Numbered from the stretch's first letter, positions 6,690 through 14,136 are shown. The stretch: 21,963 bases of DNA from VRUE01 sp035698885 (GCA_035698885.1 DASSBJ010000087.1:1-21963), one strand, 5' to 3'. Notes: a model not told the origin generated them from the sequence alone. A program made the numbers and translations.

Positions 6690-6728
6690 GCCTTCCACGC
6701 CACCTGCGGGGAGGAGCGCGGCATCACC

Positions 6729-7415
6729 ATGGGTCCCAGCGTCTTGAGATCGGTCCACCTCGGCTCGGGCCGGCGCCTGACCGGTCTGGGCTTATCTCCA
6801 GAACAGGTCGCATTCGACCAGCGCCGCCGCATCCACGCCGGTCTCGAGGCCGCGGTGGCCCGTCGGGGCTACCTCCGCACGACCGTCAGGCACATCATCG
6901 AACCCGCGGGCGTCTCGCGCCGCACCTTCTACGAGCTCTACCCCGGCAAGCAGGGCGCCTTCCTCGCCGCCCACGAGGGGGCGCTCGCCGAGCTGACCGA
7001 GCGCGTCTCGGTGGCCACGGGCTCCCTACCCTGGCGGCGAGCGGTTGAGGCGGCGATCGCAGCCGCGCTGGCCTTCGCCGCCGCGTCCCCCGAGCGCGCC
7101 CTGCTGCTCGCCGGCGACGGGTTCGCGGTGGGTCCCTGGGCCGCCTACGCCCACGACGCGCTGCTCGCCCGCTTCGGTCCCTCGCTCGGTCTGGGCCGCG
7201 CTCTCTCCTCGACGGCGAAGCCACCGACGCTGGAGGCGGCGCTGATCGGCGGCATCGCGGGAGTGGTCGCCGATCGCCTGCGCACCGGTAGGTCCCGGGA
7301 GCTTCGCGGCCTCGACGCCCGGCTGACCGAGTTCGCCCTCGCCCCCTACGTCGGCCTCGAGGCCGCCCTCTCCGCCTCCCGGGGGGAGAACTTCGCCGCC
7401 GAATCTCTCAAGTAG
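6729..7415 (+). CDS. TetR/AcrR-family transcriptional regulator
   Basis: This is a 228-residue regulator. The HTH DNA-binding domain spans about residues 33-78 (RRRIHAGLEAAVARRGYLRT, then GVSRRTFYELYPGKQGAFLA), followed by an all-helical ligand and dimerisation domain ending in LAPYVGLEAA. The C-terminal half aligns along its length with the HTH-less protein at 8896-9390. The ATG at 6729 was chosen because the HTH would otherwise carry an unrelated 46-residue leader made from a gene scrap; a purine stretch GGGGAGGAG lies 12 bases upstream. Its target is unknown; such regulators usually control nearby genes, and a shared promoter motif links it with the 8896 gene. Confidence 0.85.
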   Translation: MGPSVLRSVHLGSGRRLTGLGLSPEQVAFDQRRRIHAGLEAAVARRGYLRTTVRHIIEPAGVSRRTFYELYPGKQGAFLAAHEGALAELTERVSVATGSLPWRRAVEAAIAAALAFAAASPERALLLAGDGFAVGPWAAYAHDALLARFGPSLGLGRALSSTAKPPTLEAALIGGIAGVVADRLRTGRSRELRGLDARLTEFALAPYVGLEAALSASRGENFAAESLK

Positions 7416-7417
7416 GT

Positions 7418-7580
7418 ATGAGCCAGAGGAGCGCCTCACCCCGACTATTTTGCAAACGCCTTCCAGGCCGCCTTCGCGCGCCTGCAGATCCGCATCGAGA
7501 CAGCCTGTGCCTCCGAGCGGCTCCTCACGCCGTACCTCGGAGCCGCGGAAGCGCGTAGGGTCGGCGCCGAGTCGGCCTGA
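7418..7580 (+). pseudogene. Decayed HTH-less TetR-like gene with frameshift and internal deletion
   Basis: The frame 7443-7580 encodes DYFANAFQAAFARLQIRIE and CASERLL, then TPYLGAAEARRVGAESA before a stop. The first part matches the start of the intact protein at 8896 (FGTSFEAAFARLQVMLE) and the last part its end (LTPYLGTEQAKRIAAAD); about 110 residues between them are missing. An ATG at 7418 is in a different frame, so one base has been lost or gained near 7440. Confidence 0.7.
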
Positions 7581-7599
7581 GCCGCTACGGCTCCAGGCT

Positions 7600-7680
7600 C
7601 TAAGCGACGGCGCGCAGGTGCCTGCGGCGAATCGCCCGGTCGGCCAGCCGGCGAGGATCATCCTCTCGACCCAGGGCACC
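7600..7680 (-). pseudogene. Second decayed TetR C-terminal piece
   Basis: On the - strand, the last codons before the stop at 7600 read DDPRRLADRAIRRRHLRAVA, nearly the same as the end of the intact TetR at 8122 (EAQRLAAGANRRRHLRAVA). Similarity fades upstream of about 7680. It faces the pseudogene at 7418-7580 tail to tail. Apart from these two pieces and the tRNA promoter, 7416-7748 contains nothing I can identify. Confidence 0.65.
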
Positions 7681-7732
7681 CGCTGCGTCCGGCGCAGGTG
7701 CACCCAAAGTGTGTTGAGCGCCCCCGCGCCGC

Positions 7733-7738
7733 TAAAGT
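7733..7738 (+). promoter_or_regulatory. Possible -10 element of tRNA-Thr
   Basis: TAAAGT lies 10 bases before the mature tRNA 5' end, the distance expected for a -10 box. A TTGAGC at 7714-7719 is too close (13 bp) to be a standard -35 partner, so only the -10 is proposed. Confidence 0.3.
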
Positions 7739-7748
7739 GGATTCCAGC

Positions 7749-7821
<73 letters not shown>

Positions 7822-7868
7822 TCCAAGCGATGCCGGCGGTTCCGCCCCGCTTCTTCGTCCAGCGAGCC

Positions 7869-8024
7869 TCAGTAGTAGTGGCGGCGTCCGCCGACAGCGC
7901 GACCGGCGAGGCCGAGGATCCAGAAGATCACGCCGAGGACCACGAGGATCCCGCCGATGAACCAGAGGAACCCGACGTTGAAGATGATCGCCAGGACGAG
8001 ACAGACGATTCCGAGAATGATCAC
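7869..8024 (-). CDS. Small two-helix membrane protein (DUF6131-like)
   Basis: This 51-residue protein is almost entirely two hydrophobic helices (about 2-17 and 20-38) followed by a short polar tail ending GRAVGGRRHYY, the signature I associate with the DUF6131 family of actinobacterial small membrane proteins. The GTG start at 8024 is chosen because a perfect GGAGG (complement of 8033-8037) lies 8 bases upstream; an in-frame upstream ATG at 8057 would place that site inside the gene. Function is unknown. A stress-type promoter sequence may lie upstream at 8063-8087. Confidence 0.8.
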   Translation of the reverse strand: MIILGIVCLVLAIIFNVGFLWFIGGILVVLGVIFWILGLAGRAVGGRRHYY

Positions 8025-8062
8025 TGTTCGCACCTCCGGTCGCGGTTTGCTGGCCACGTCGC

Positions 8063-8087
8063 TACCCGTAACCGCTGAATAGAAATC
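8063..8087 (-). promoter_or_regulatory. Possible SigB/SigF-type promoter of the small membrane protein
   Basis: On the - strand, GATTT (complement of 8083-8087) is followed after 15 bp by GGGTA (complement of 8063-8067). This resembles the GTTT-N(14-17)-GGGTA pattern of actinobacterial general-stress sigma factors. It lies about 40 bp from the chosen start codon. The match is short and may be chance. Confidence 0.25.
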
Positions 8088-8121
8088 CGCTCAGGGCGCG
8101 AAGCTGTTGATCGAGGCGCCC

Positions 8122-8751
8122 CTACGCGACCGCGCGCAGGTGACGGCGCCGGTTGGCGCCGGCGGCCAGTCGCTGCGCCTCGCCGAGGCCGAGAAAGGGG
8201 ACGGCGAGCATGTATACGACGTCCGGTGCGACGGCGGGAAGGTCGGCAGCGCCCCCGGCGGCGACCTGGCGGGCGATCAGCGCCTCGGCGCCGGCGAGGG
8301 CCCCGCGACCGGCGCTCGCCGGGATCTCCTCGGTGGCGTGCTCGCGGCCGCGCTCCAGCAGGGCGAGCAGCTCGCCGCGGGCGGACTCGGCCACGGCCGC
8401 GGCGCGTCCACCCGCCGGCGGCGCCTCGATCAGCAGCACATGGGCGAGAGCTGGACGCGCGGCGAGGAAGCCCAGCAGCGCGGCGGCCCCGTCACGCAGG
8501 TTCGCGGCCCAGCTCTGCCGCGGCGAGATCGCCTCGTCGAGGGCCTGCCGCGCCTGGGCGGTCGCCGCTTCGACTGTCGCGGCAAGGCAGTCCGCCTCGT
8601 CGACGAAGAGGTCTTCGAAGGACTCGCGCGAGACGCCGGCGGCGGCGCAGACGTCATCGACGCCGGTCGCCGCGAACCCTTGCGCGGCACAGCGCTCGGC
8701 CATCCCGATGAGGATCCATTCGCGCTCCGAGTGGCTCGTAACCGGCTCCAT
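8122..8751 (-). CDS. TetR-family transcriptional regulator
   Basis: This is a 209-residue regulator. An HTH domain covers residues about 10-55 (EWILIGMAERCAAQGFAAT, then VDDVCAAAGVSRESFEDLF), followed by an Ala-rich helical ligand domain ending in VVYMLAVPFLGLGEAQRL and a basic tail. It is divergent from the HTH-less TetR-like gene at 8896, with 144 bp between, and may control that gene and the acyl-CoA dehydrogenase behind it. Two decayed copies of its C-terminus lie at 6423-6527 and 7600-7680. The ATG at 8751 is the first that keeps the full HTH; no strong ribosome site is seen. Confidence 0.85.
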   Translation of the reverse strand: MEPVTSHSEREWILIGMAERCAAQGFAATGVDDVCAAAGVSRESFEDLFVDEADCLAATVEAATAQARQALDEAISPRQSWAANLRDGAAALLGFLAARPALAHVLLIEAPPAGGRAAAVAESARGELLALLERGREHATEEIPASAGRGALAGAEALIARQVAAGGAADLPAVAPDVVYMLAVPFLGLGEAQRLAAGANRRRHLRAVA

Positions 8752-8764
8752 AGTTCGGAAACGC

Positions 8765-8791
8765 GATTGTACACCCCTGGGAGAGGTTCCA
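8765..8791 (-). promoter_or_regulatory. Possible promoter of the - strand TetR
   Basis: On the - strand TTGGAA (complement of 8786-8791) and TACAAT (complement of 8765-8770) are separated by 15 bp; the -10 is a good match, the spacer short. It lies 14 bp before the start codon, implying a very short leader. Confidence 0.4.
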
Positions 8792-8852
8792 AGACGCATC
8801 CGTACCGGCTTAACAGAAGGAATCGAGCCGCGCACGATCCGGTCGAATTCCC

Positions 8853-8882
8853 TTGCGCTTTTGAGACAGCAACGTTTATCAT
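8853..8882 (+). promoter_or_regulatory. Possible promoter of HTH-less TetR-like gene and dehydrogenase
   Basis: TTGCGC (8853-8858) and TATCAT (8877-8882) are separated by 18 bp, 13 bp before the ATG at 8896. The -10 lies inside ACGTTTATCAT, the motif shared with 6679-6689 upstream of the + strand TetR. Confidence 0.4.
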
Positions 8883-8895
8883 CGCGGGGGCGGGC

Positions 8896-9390
8896 ATGGA
8901 CGGGAGAGCGCAGCAACCGGAGGAGTTCGGAACCTCCTTCGAGGCCGCGTTCGCTCGCCTGCAGGTGATGCTCGAGATGGTCTGCGCCGGTGAGGGCTCG
9001 TGGGTCGAGCGGGCGACCGTGGCGGTCCGCCGGACGCTCGAGTTCGCCGTGGCCGAGCCCGAGGCGGCGACGGTGCTGACCAAGGACGCCCTGGCCCAGG
9101 GCGCTGCCGGGGTCGCACGCTACGAGCGGCTGATGAACTACCTCGCCGGCCTGCTCGAGGGCGGTCGCGCCGAGAGCCCGCAGGGCGACGAGCTGCCGCC
9201 GACGACAGAGCGCACGATTGCCGGCGGGGTGGCGACGATCGTCAGCAACCGGGTCGGCCGGGGCCGGCGAGAGGGTCTGCTCGACCTCACCCCCGAGATC
9301 GTCCAGTTCGTGCTGACGCCCTACCTCGGCACCGAGCAGGCGAAGCGGATCGCCGCCGCCGACTGGCCACCCAGCCAGCCCGAGCGATAG
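8896..9390 (+). CDS. TetR-like ligand-domain protein lacking an HTH
   Basis: This 164-residue protein aligns with the C-terminal half of the TetR at 6729-7415: GSW-ERA, LEFAVAEPEAATVL, then TIAGGVATIVSNRVGRGRRE and VQFVLTPYLG. No DNA-binding domain precedes it; a 20-residue leader (FGTSFEAAFARLQ) stands in its place and the upstream DNA is a divergent promoter region, not a broken HTH. The leader is also present in the decayed copies at 6591 and 7418, so the short form is an inherited type, not a recent truncation. It could bind a ligand or dimerise with a neighbouring TetR, but that is inference. The acyl-CoA dehydrogenase starts 13 bp downstream, probably in one transcript. Confidence 0.75.
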   Translation: MDGRAQQPEEFGTSFEAAFARLQVMLEMVCAGEGSWVERATVAVRRTLEFAVAEPEAATVLTKDALAQGAAGVARYERLMNYLAGLLEGGRAESPQGDELPPTTERTIAGGVATIVSNRVGRGRREGLLDLTPEIVQFVLTPYLGTEQAKRIAAADWPPSQPER

Positions 9391-9403
9391 CCTCCGCGCC
9401 CGC

Positions 9404-10546
9404 ATGGACTTCTCGCTGACCGACGAGCAGCAGGACTTCGTCGCCGCGATCCGCGACTTCTGCCAGCGCGAGTGCGGGACGGCCGAGCAGCGCGAGAAGC
9501 TGACCGACGGCTACGAGCTGCACCACAGCTTCGACCTCTATCGAAAGATGGCCGAGCTCGGCTGGCTCGGGGTCACCATCCCCGAGCAGTACGGCGGCTC
9601 GGGCGGCTCGATGCTCGACGCCTGCCTGTTCATGGAGGAGTCCTCGCGCGGGCTGGCGCCGATCGGCGGCTACGCGACGACGCTGATCGTCGCCGGCGCG
9701 ACGCAGCGCTTCGGCACGGAGGAGCAGAAGAAGGAGATCCTCGGCGGGATCGCCGGCGGCGCGGTCGAGGCGATCGCGATGACCGAGCCCGAGGCGGGCT
9801 CCGACGTCGGCGCGCTCACCACCTCGGCCGAGCGGGTCGACGGCGGCTTCGTGCTCAACGGCCAGAAGGTCTTCATCTCCAACGCCCACATCGCCGACCA
9901 CATCCTCGTCGTCTGCCGCACGACCAAGGGCGAGTCCAAGCACGAGGGCCTCTCGATGATCTGGCTGCCGCGCGAGACCGAGGGCCTGGAGATCGTCCCG
10001 ATAAAGACGATGGGCGGCAGCGAGACCAACACGCTCTACCTCAGCGACGTCGAGGCCCCCGAGGACGCGCTGCTCGGCGAGCTCGACCAGGCCTGGACGC
10101 AGCTGATGGCCGGGCTCAACGTCGAGCGGCTGATCCTCGCCGCGACGATGCTCGGGATCGGCCAGCGCGCCTTCGACGACGCGCTCGCCTACGTCAAGGA
10201 GCGCAAGCAGTTCGGCCGCCCGATCGGTTCCTTCCAGGCGCTCCAGCACCGCCTCGCCGACATGGCGACGGAGCTCGAATCGGCCCGCCTGATGACCCGC
10301 TGGGTCGCCGCGCTGACCGACGAGGACCCGGGCCGGATGCTGCCGCGCGAGGCCTCGATGGTCAAGCTGCACGTGACCGAGGTCGCCAAACGCGTCGCCG
10401 TCGAGGGCATGCAGCTGATGGGCGGCTACGGCTACTCCTCCGAGTACGACATGGAGCGCCTCGTCCGCGCGACGATGGTCTCGACGATCTACGGCGGCAC
10501 CTCGGAGATCCAGCGCACGATCATCGCCAAAACGCTGGGGCTATAA
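9404..10546 (+). CDS. Acyl-CoA dehydrogenase
   Basis: This 380-residue flavoprotein catalyses alpha,beta-dehydrogenation of an acyl-CoA and passes electrons to ETF. The N-terminal helical domain begins MDFSLTDEQQ. The central beta domain holds AMTEPEAGSDVGAL (127-138, FAD/substrate site) and NGQKVFISNA. The C-terminal domain has RKQFGRPIGSFQALQHRLADM and ends with IYGGTSEIQRTIIAK. At the Glu376 position of medium-chain enzymes there is Gly364; instead Glu241 in LNVERLILA matches the catalytic base position of isovaleryl-CoA dehydrogenase. A branched-chain or unusual acyl substrate is therefore plausible but unproven. It is probably cotranscribed with the upstream TetR-like gene. Confidence 0.93.
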   Translation: MDFSLTDEQQDFVAAIRDFCQRECGTAEQREKLTDGYELHHSFDLYRKMAELGWLGVTIPEQYGGSGGSMLDACLFMEESSRGLAPIGGYATTLIVAGATQRFGTEEQKKEILGGIAGGAVEAIAMTEPEAGSDVGALTTSAERVDGGFVLNGQKVFISNAHIADHILVVCRTTKGESKHEGLSMIWLPRETEGLEIVPIKTMGGSETNTLYLSDVEAPEDALLGELDQAWTQLMAGLNVERLILAATMLGIGQRAFDDALAYVKERKQFGRPIGSFQALQHRLADMATELESARLMTRWVAALTDEDPGRMLPREASMVKLHVTEVAKRVAVEGMQLMGGYGYSSEYDMERLVRATMVSTIYGGTSEIQRTIIAKTLGL

Positions 10547-10627
10547 GAGCGCTATTCTTCGCGGCAGCCTCGCGCTTCGGCCCGGGGTTTTCTCTTGTAA
10601 CGGCGTCGTTCGGCAACGAGGAGAAGC

Positions 10628-10792
10628 ATGGCTCGCGGAGATGTCCGCATCGCGGTGACGCTGGCTTGCGAAGACTGCAAGCGGCGCAATTATCAGACCA
10701 ACAAGTCGCGGCGAAACTCGCCGGACCGGATCGAGCTGCGCAAGTACTGCCGCTGGTGCGGCCGCCACACGGCGCACAAGGAGACTCGGTAA
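10628..10792 (+). CDS. rpmG: 50S ribosomal protein L33
   Basis: This 54-residue protein of the large subunit has two CxxC pairs (Cys14/17 and Cys41/44), which mark the zinc-binding form. LACEDCKRRNYQT and RKYCRWCGRHTAHKE are typical of L33. A ribosome site GAGGAG (10618-10623) lies 4 bases upstream of the ATG. Its stop is 6 bases before secE, the usual order in this cluster. The 81 bp before it contain no promoter I can name with confidence. Confidence 0.96.
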   Translation: MARGDVRIAVTLACEDCKRRNYQTNKSRRNSPDRIELRKYCRWCGRHTAHKETR

Positions 10793-10798
10793 TCGCCG

Positions 10799-11326
10799 AT
10801 GGCCAAGTCGCGCGCACAGCGCAAGGCGGAGAAGCGCGCCCGCGAAGCCGAAGAGCGAGAGCGCTCCGGCGGCAACGGCCGTAAGTCCGATTCCAGCGCC
10901 CAGCACGACACCCAGGTCGGAGTCTCCGGCGAGGTCGCCGAGGTCGAGGCGGTCGAGGCGGGGATCGGCGCCGGCGCGGCCGAAGCCGACCTCGAGACGC
11001 CGGACGCGCCGAAGGGCCGCGGCGCCCGGCGCGCCGAGGCGAAGGCCGCCAAGCAGGCCGAGAAGCGCCGCCGCGAGGACGAGAAGCGCCGCGAGCGCGA
11101 GCAGGTCGCCAAGCGCCAGAAGCAGGCCCAGGCCGAGAAGCGCCAGCGCGGCGGCGTCATCGGCTTCCTCGTCTCCTGCTGGGCCGAGCTGCGCAAAGTC
11201 CAGTGGCCGGATCGCGAAACCCTCGTGCAGGCGACCGCCGTGACGATCATCTTCGTCGCCGTCGCCGCCACCTACCTCGGCGCCCTCGACAGCGCCTTCA
11301 GCTTCCTCATCAAGCAGATCCTCTAG
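10799..11326 (+). CDS. secE: Preprotein translocase subunit SecE with long charged N-terminus
   Basis: This essential small subunit clamps SecY in the Sec translocon. The conserved core is residues about 118-175: an amphipathic helix with WAELRKVQWPDR (128-139) and a single transmembrane helix (about 143-162). The first 118 residues are a highly charged, Ala/Glu/Arg/Lys-rich extension, with two basic blocks (1-30 and 75-117) around an acidic stretch (42-68). Actinobacterial SecE proteins are often extended, but this segment is long; its role is unknown. The gene lies 6 bp after rpmG and 28 bp before nusG. Confidence 0.93.
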   Translation: MAKSRAQRKAEKRAREAEERERSGGNGRKSDSSAQHDTQVGVSGEVAEVEAVEAGIGAGAAEADLETPDAPKGRGARRAEAKAAKQAEKRRREDEKRREREQVAKRQKQAQAEKRQRGGVIGFLVSCWAELRKVQWPDRETLVQATAVTIIFVAVAATYLGALDSAFSFLIKQIL

Positions 11327-11354
11327 CGGGATCCCCTAAGAGAAGGACACTCAC

Positions 11355-11879
11355 TTGTATCGCTGGTACGTGATCAACACCTACTCCGGGCACGAGAACA
11401 AGGTCAAGCACAACCTCGAGCACCGGGTGCAGACGATGGCCCAGAACCGCAACGTGCGCCAGGTCGTCGTGCCCACCGAACAGGTGATGGAACTCAACAA
11501 AGAAGGCCAGAAAGAGCCGAAGGAGAAACGGACGATGCCCGGCTACGTCCTGGTCAACATGGAGATGACCGACGACGCCTGGGGCCTGGTCAAGAACACG
11601 CCCGGCGTGACCGGCTTCGTCGGCTCGCGCAACAAGCCGGTGCCGCTCTCCAAACCGGAGGTCGACCGGCTGCTGCACCGCGAGACGGCCGAGCGGCCGC
11701 GCACGCAGGCCCAGTTCTCGGTCGGCGAATCGGTCAAAGTCATCAACGGCCCGCTCTCCGACTTCTCCGGCGAGATCGCCGAGATCAACGAGGACGCCGC
11801 CAAACTCAAGGTGCTGGTCTCGATCTTCGGCCGCGAGACGCCCGTTGAGGTTAACTACGACCAGGTCAAGAAGATCTAA
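11355..11879 (+). CDS. nusG: Transcription termination/antitermination protein NusG
   Basis: This 174-residue elongation factor binds RNA polymerase and links it to Rho or the ribosome. The NGN domain (about 1-110) opens with YRWYVINTYSGHENKVK and includes MPGYVLVNMEM and GVTGFVGS. The KOW domain (about 120-174) includes FSVGESVKVINGPLSDFSG and ends VNYDQVKKI. The start is TTG at 11355, supported by AAGGA (11343-11347) seven bases upstream; no in-frame ATG would give the full NGN strand. Confidence 0.96.
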   Translation: MYRWYVINTYSGHENKVKHNLEHRVQTMAQNRNVRQVVVPTEQVMELNKEGQKEPKEKRTMPGYVLVNMEMTDDAWGLVKNTPGVTGFVGSRNKPVPLSKPEVDRLLHRETAERPRTQAQFSVGESVKVINGPLSDFSGEIAEINEDAAKLKVLVSIFGRETPVEVNYDQVKKI

Positions 11880-11921
11880 ACTGGCGCGATAGCCGGCGCG
11901 CTCCGGCGTCCTCGGTCGCTC

Positions 11922-11936
11922 GCGTGCAGAGCACGC
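11922..11936 (+). other. Small hairpin in nusG-rplK spacer
   Basis: GCGTGC AGA GCACGC forms a perfect 6-bp stem with a 3-base loop in the 117-bp gap between nusG and rplK. It is not followed by a T-run, so it is not a clear terminator. No promoter is evident in this gap. Confidence 0.35.
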
Positions 11937-11996
11937 CACGCTCCCTGCGTCCTTGGATCGCTTGGCTCTCGCACCAGTTAATGTCCCGAACCGCTT

Positions 11997-12419
11997 ATGG
12001 CCAAGAAAACTCTCACCCTCATCAAGTTGCAGATCCAGGCGGGCAACGCCAACCCGGCGCCGCCGGTCGGCCCCGCGCTGGGCCAGCACGGCGTCAACAT
12101 CATGGAGTTCTGCAAAGCCTTCAACGCCCAGACGCAGGGCGAGGGCGGCACGATCATCCCGGTCGAGATCACCGTCTACGAGGACCGCAGCTTCGACTTC
12201 GTCACCAAGACGCCGCCCGCCGCGGTGCTGATCCGCGAAGCGATCGGCATCTCCAAGGGCTCGGGCGAGCCGCACGTGAACAAAGTCGGCACGATCTCCC
12301 CCGAGCAGGTGCGCCAGATCGCCGAGCGCAAGATGCCCGACCTCAACGCCAACGACCTCGACGCCGCCTCGAAGATCATCGCCGGCACCGCCCGCTCGAT
12401 GGGCGTCGACGTCAAATAG
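11997..12419 (+). CDS. rplK: 50S ribosomal protein L11
   Basis: This 140-residue protein of the GTPase-associated centre binds 23S rRNA with L10. The N-terminal domain has the Pro-rich signature NANPAPPVGPALGQHGVNIM (residues about 17-36) and FCKAFN; the C-terminal RNA-binding domain includes DLNANDLDAASKIIAGTARS. Length is normal. No strong ribosome site precedes the ATG at 11997. The stop overlaps the ribosome site of rplA. Confidence 0.97.
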   Translation: MAKKTLTLIKLQIQAGNANPAPPVGPALGQHGVNIMEFCKAFNAQTQGEGGTIIPVEITVYEDRSFDFVTKTPPAAVLIREAIGISKGSGEPHVNKVGTISPEQVRQIAERKMPDLNANDLDAASKIIAGTARSMGVDVK

Positions 12420-12433
12420 GAGGCTTCCCCCCG

Positions 12434-13141
12434 ATGGCCCACGGCAAGCGCTACCGCAAACAGGCAGAGAAAGTCCAGCGCGAGCATCTCTACCCGCCCG
12501 CCGAGGCGATCGCCCTGATCAAGGAGACCGCCAGCGCCGGCTTCGACGAGACGGTCGAGCTGCACCTGCGGCTCGGCGTCAACGTGCGCCACGCCGAGGA
12601 ACAGCTGCGCGGCACGCTCGCCCTGCCGCACGGGCTGGGCAGAGAGGTGACGATCGCGGTCTTCGCCGAAGGCCAGCAGGCGCGCGACGCCGAGGCGGCC
12701 GGCGCCGACTTCGTCGGCGGCCAGGACCTGGTCGAGAAGGTCGAGGAGGGCTGGACGGACTTCGACATCGCGATCTCGACCCCCGACATGATGAAAGCGG
12801 TCGGCCAGCTCGGCCGCGTGCTCGGCCCGCAGGGCAAGATGCCGAACCCGAAGGTCGGCACGGTCACCGACGACATCGAGAAGGCGGTCGGCGAGTCGAA
12901 GGCCGGCAAGGTCGAGTACCGGACCGACCGCCAGGCGATCGTCCACCTGGCGATCGGCAAGGCGAGCTTCGAGGCGCAGCAGCTGCTGGAGAACTGCCTC
13001 GCGGTGATCGACGAGGTCGTGCGCGCCAAACCGTCCTCCTCGAAGGGCAGGTACATCCTCTCGGCGACGCTGACGACGACGATGGGCCCCGGGATCCACA
13101 TCGACGCGGGCGCGAGGACGAAAGAGCCGGCGATCGCCTAG
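12434..13141 (+). CDS. rplA: 50S ribosomal protein L1
   Basis: This 235-residue protein of the L1 stalk binds 23S rRNA and, in many bacteria, represses its own operon. Typical segments are GKRYRKQAEKV at the start, LRLGVNVRHAEEQLRGTLALP, VLGPQGKMPNPKVGTVT (the RNA-binding signature near the middle) and SATLTTTMGPGIHID near the end. AGGAGG at 12418-12423 overlaps the rplK stop and supports ATG 12434. Confidence 0.97.
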   Translation: MAHGKRYRKQAEKVQREHLYPPAEAIALIKETASAGFDETVELHLRLGVNVRHAEEQLRGTLALPHGLGREVTIAVFAEGQQARDAEAAGADFVGGQDLVEKVEEGWTDFDIAISTPDMMKAVGQLGRVLGPQGKMPNPKVGTVTDDIEKAVGESKAGKVEYRTDRQAIVHLAIGKASFEAQQLLENCLAVIDEVVRAKPSSSKGRYILSATLTTTMGPGIHIDAGARTKEPAIA

Positions 13142-13205
13142 ACTGCGCCGTCGCAAACCCGAGACCACCGGCGGGCGCAAGCCAGAAGCCCGGTGCAGGT
13201 GAGAG
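13142..13205 (+). promoter_or_regulatory. Ribosomal protein L10 leader
   Basis: The 64-base gap before rplJ has the look of the L10 leader, where L10(L12)4 binds its own mRNA. It contains GAGACCACCGG, then GCGCAAGCC, and a closing AGCCCGGTGCAGGTGAGAG. CACCGG and CCGGTG can pair and place the ribosome site next to the stem. Feedback control of rplJ-rplL is expected from the family; it is not shown by the sequence alone. Confidence 0.65.
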
Positions 13206-13730
13206 ATGAACAGAGAAGAAAAGGGACAAGCCATTGAGCAGATCGCTGCCGAGATCGGCGCGGCGGAGGCGATCTTCGCGGTCGACTACCGCGGCATCAG
13301 CGTCCCCCAGGCGGCCGAACTGCGCGGCAGGCTGCGCGAGGCCGACGCCAGCTTCCGCATCGTCAAGAACCGGCTGACCAAACGGGCGGCCGAGCAGGCG
13401 GGCGAGGAGCGCCTCGGCGAGCTGCTCAGCGGCCCGACCGCGCTGGCCTTCGTCCGCGGCGACACGGCGCAGGCGGCGAAGGCGATCTCGAGCTTCAACA
13501 AAGAGCACGACGTGCTGGTCTTCAAGGGCGGCTTCATGGGCGAGCTGGCGCTCGACGAGGAACGCTTCAAGTCGATCGCCCGCCTGCCGGCGCGCGAAGT
13601 GCTCGACGGGCAGCTCGCCGGCGTCGTGGCGAGCCCGCTCACCGGCCTGGTCCGCGGACTCGGGTCGATGGTCCAGGGACTCGCGACCCAACTTCAACAG
13701 CTGCAAGAGCAAAAGGAGAAAGAGGCGTAA
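13206..13730 (+). CDS. rplJ: 50S ribosomal protein L10
   Basis: This 174-residue base of the ribosomal stalk anchors L7/L12 dimers. The N-terminal RNA-binding domain includes AIFAVDYRGISVPQAAELR and FRIVKNRLTKRA; the C-terminal helix (about 150-174, LVRGLGSMVQGLATQLQQLQ) is the L12-binding segment. It follows the L10 leader, with AGGTGAG just before the ATG. The stop overlaps the start of rplL by one base (TAATG), so the two are co-translated. Confidence 0.96.
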   Translation: MNREEKGQAIEQIAAEIGAAEAIFAVDYRGISVPQAAELRGRLREADASFRIVKNRLTKRAAEQAGEERLGELLSGPTALAFVRGDTAQAAKAISSFNKEHDVLVFKGGFMGELALDEERFKSIARLPAREVLDGQLAGVVASPLTGLVRGLGSMVQGLATQLQQLQEQKEKEA

Positions 13731-14125
13731 TGGCAACGAAGACTTCCACTGAGGATTGGATCGAGGAGCTGAAAGGCATCTCGGTGCTCGAGCTCTCCGA
13801 GCGGATCAAAGCGCTCGAGGAGGAGTTCGGCGTATCGGCGACCGCGGTCGCCGCCGCGGCCCCGGCCGCCGCGGGCGCCCCCGAGGGCGACGGCGGCGGC
13901 GGAGCCGAAGAGTCCTCCACCGTCGACCTGGTGCTGACCGAGGTCGGCGGCCAGAAAGTCCCCGTGATCAAGGTCGTTCGCGCGGCCACCGGCCTCGGCC
14001 TGAAAGAGGCCAAGGCGATCGTCGACGAGGCCCCGAAAGCGATCAAAGAGGGCATCGAGCGCGACGAGGCCGAGAAGATCAAGGGGGAACTCGAGGAGGC
14101 CGGCGCGACCGTCGAGCTCAAATAG
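13730..14125 (+). CDS. rplL: 50S ribosomal protein L7/L12
   Basis: This 131-residue stalk protein recruits and activates translational GTPases. The N-terminal dimerisation domain (about 5-36, LELSERIKALEEEFGV) is followed by an Ala/Pro/Gly-rich hinge (about 40-60) and the C-terminal globular domain (about 63-131) with VIKVVRAATGLGLKEAKAIV and EAGATVELK at the end. AAGGAG in the end of rplJ serves as its ribosome site. Confidence 0.97.
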   Translation: MATKTSTEDWIEELKGISVLELSERIKALEEEFGVSATAVAAAAPAAAGAPEGDGGGGAEESSTVDLVLTEVGGQKVPVIKVVRAATGLGLKEAKAIVDEAPKAIKEGIERDEAEKIKGELEEAGATVELK

Positions 14126-14130
14126 CGCGC

Positions 14131-14136
14131 TACAAT
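14131..14136 (+). promoter_or_regulatory. Possible -10 element after rplL
   Basis: TACAAT lies 5 bases after the rplL stop. No good -35 is found 16-18 bp upstream. It might be an internal promoter for rpoB-rpoC. Confidence 0.25.

Noticed and set aside
6591..6728. Extending the + strand TetR to the GTG at 6591
   Set aside because: The first 20 codons match a different gene's start and a promoter-like motif follows, so the ATG at 6729 is more likely.
8107..8895. Extending the 8896 gene upstream to 8107 in the same frame
   Set aside because: That stretch is antisense to the divergent TetR and its promoter region and shows no HTH; the decayed copies support a start near 8896.
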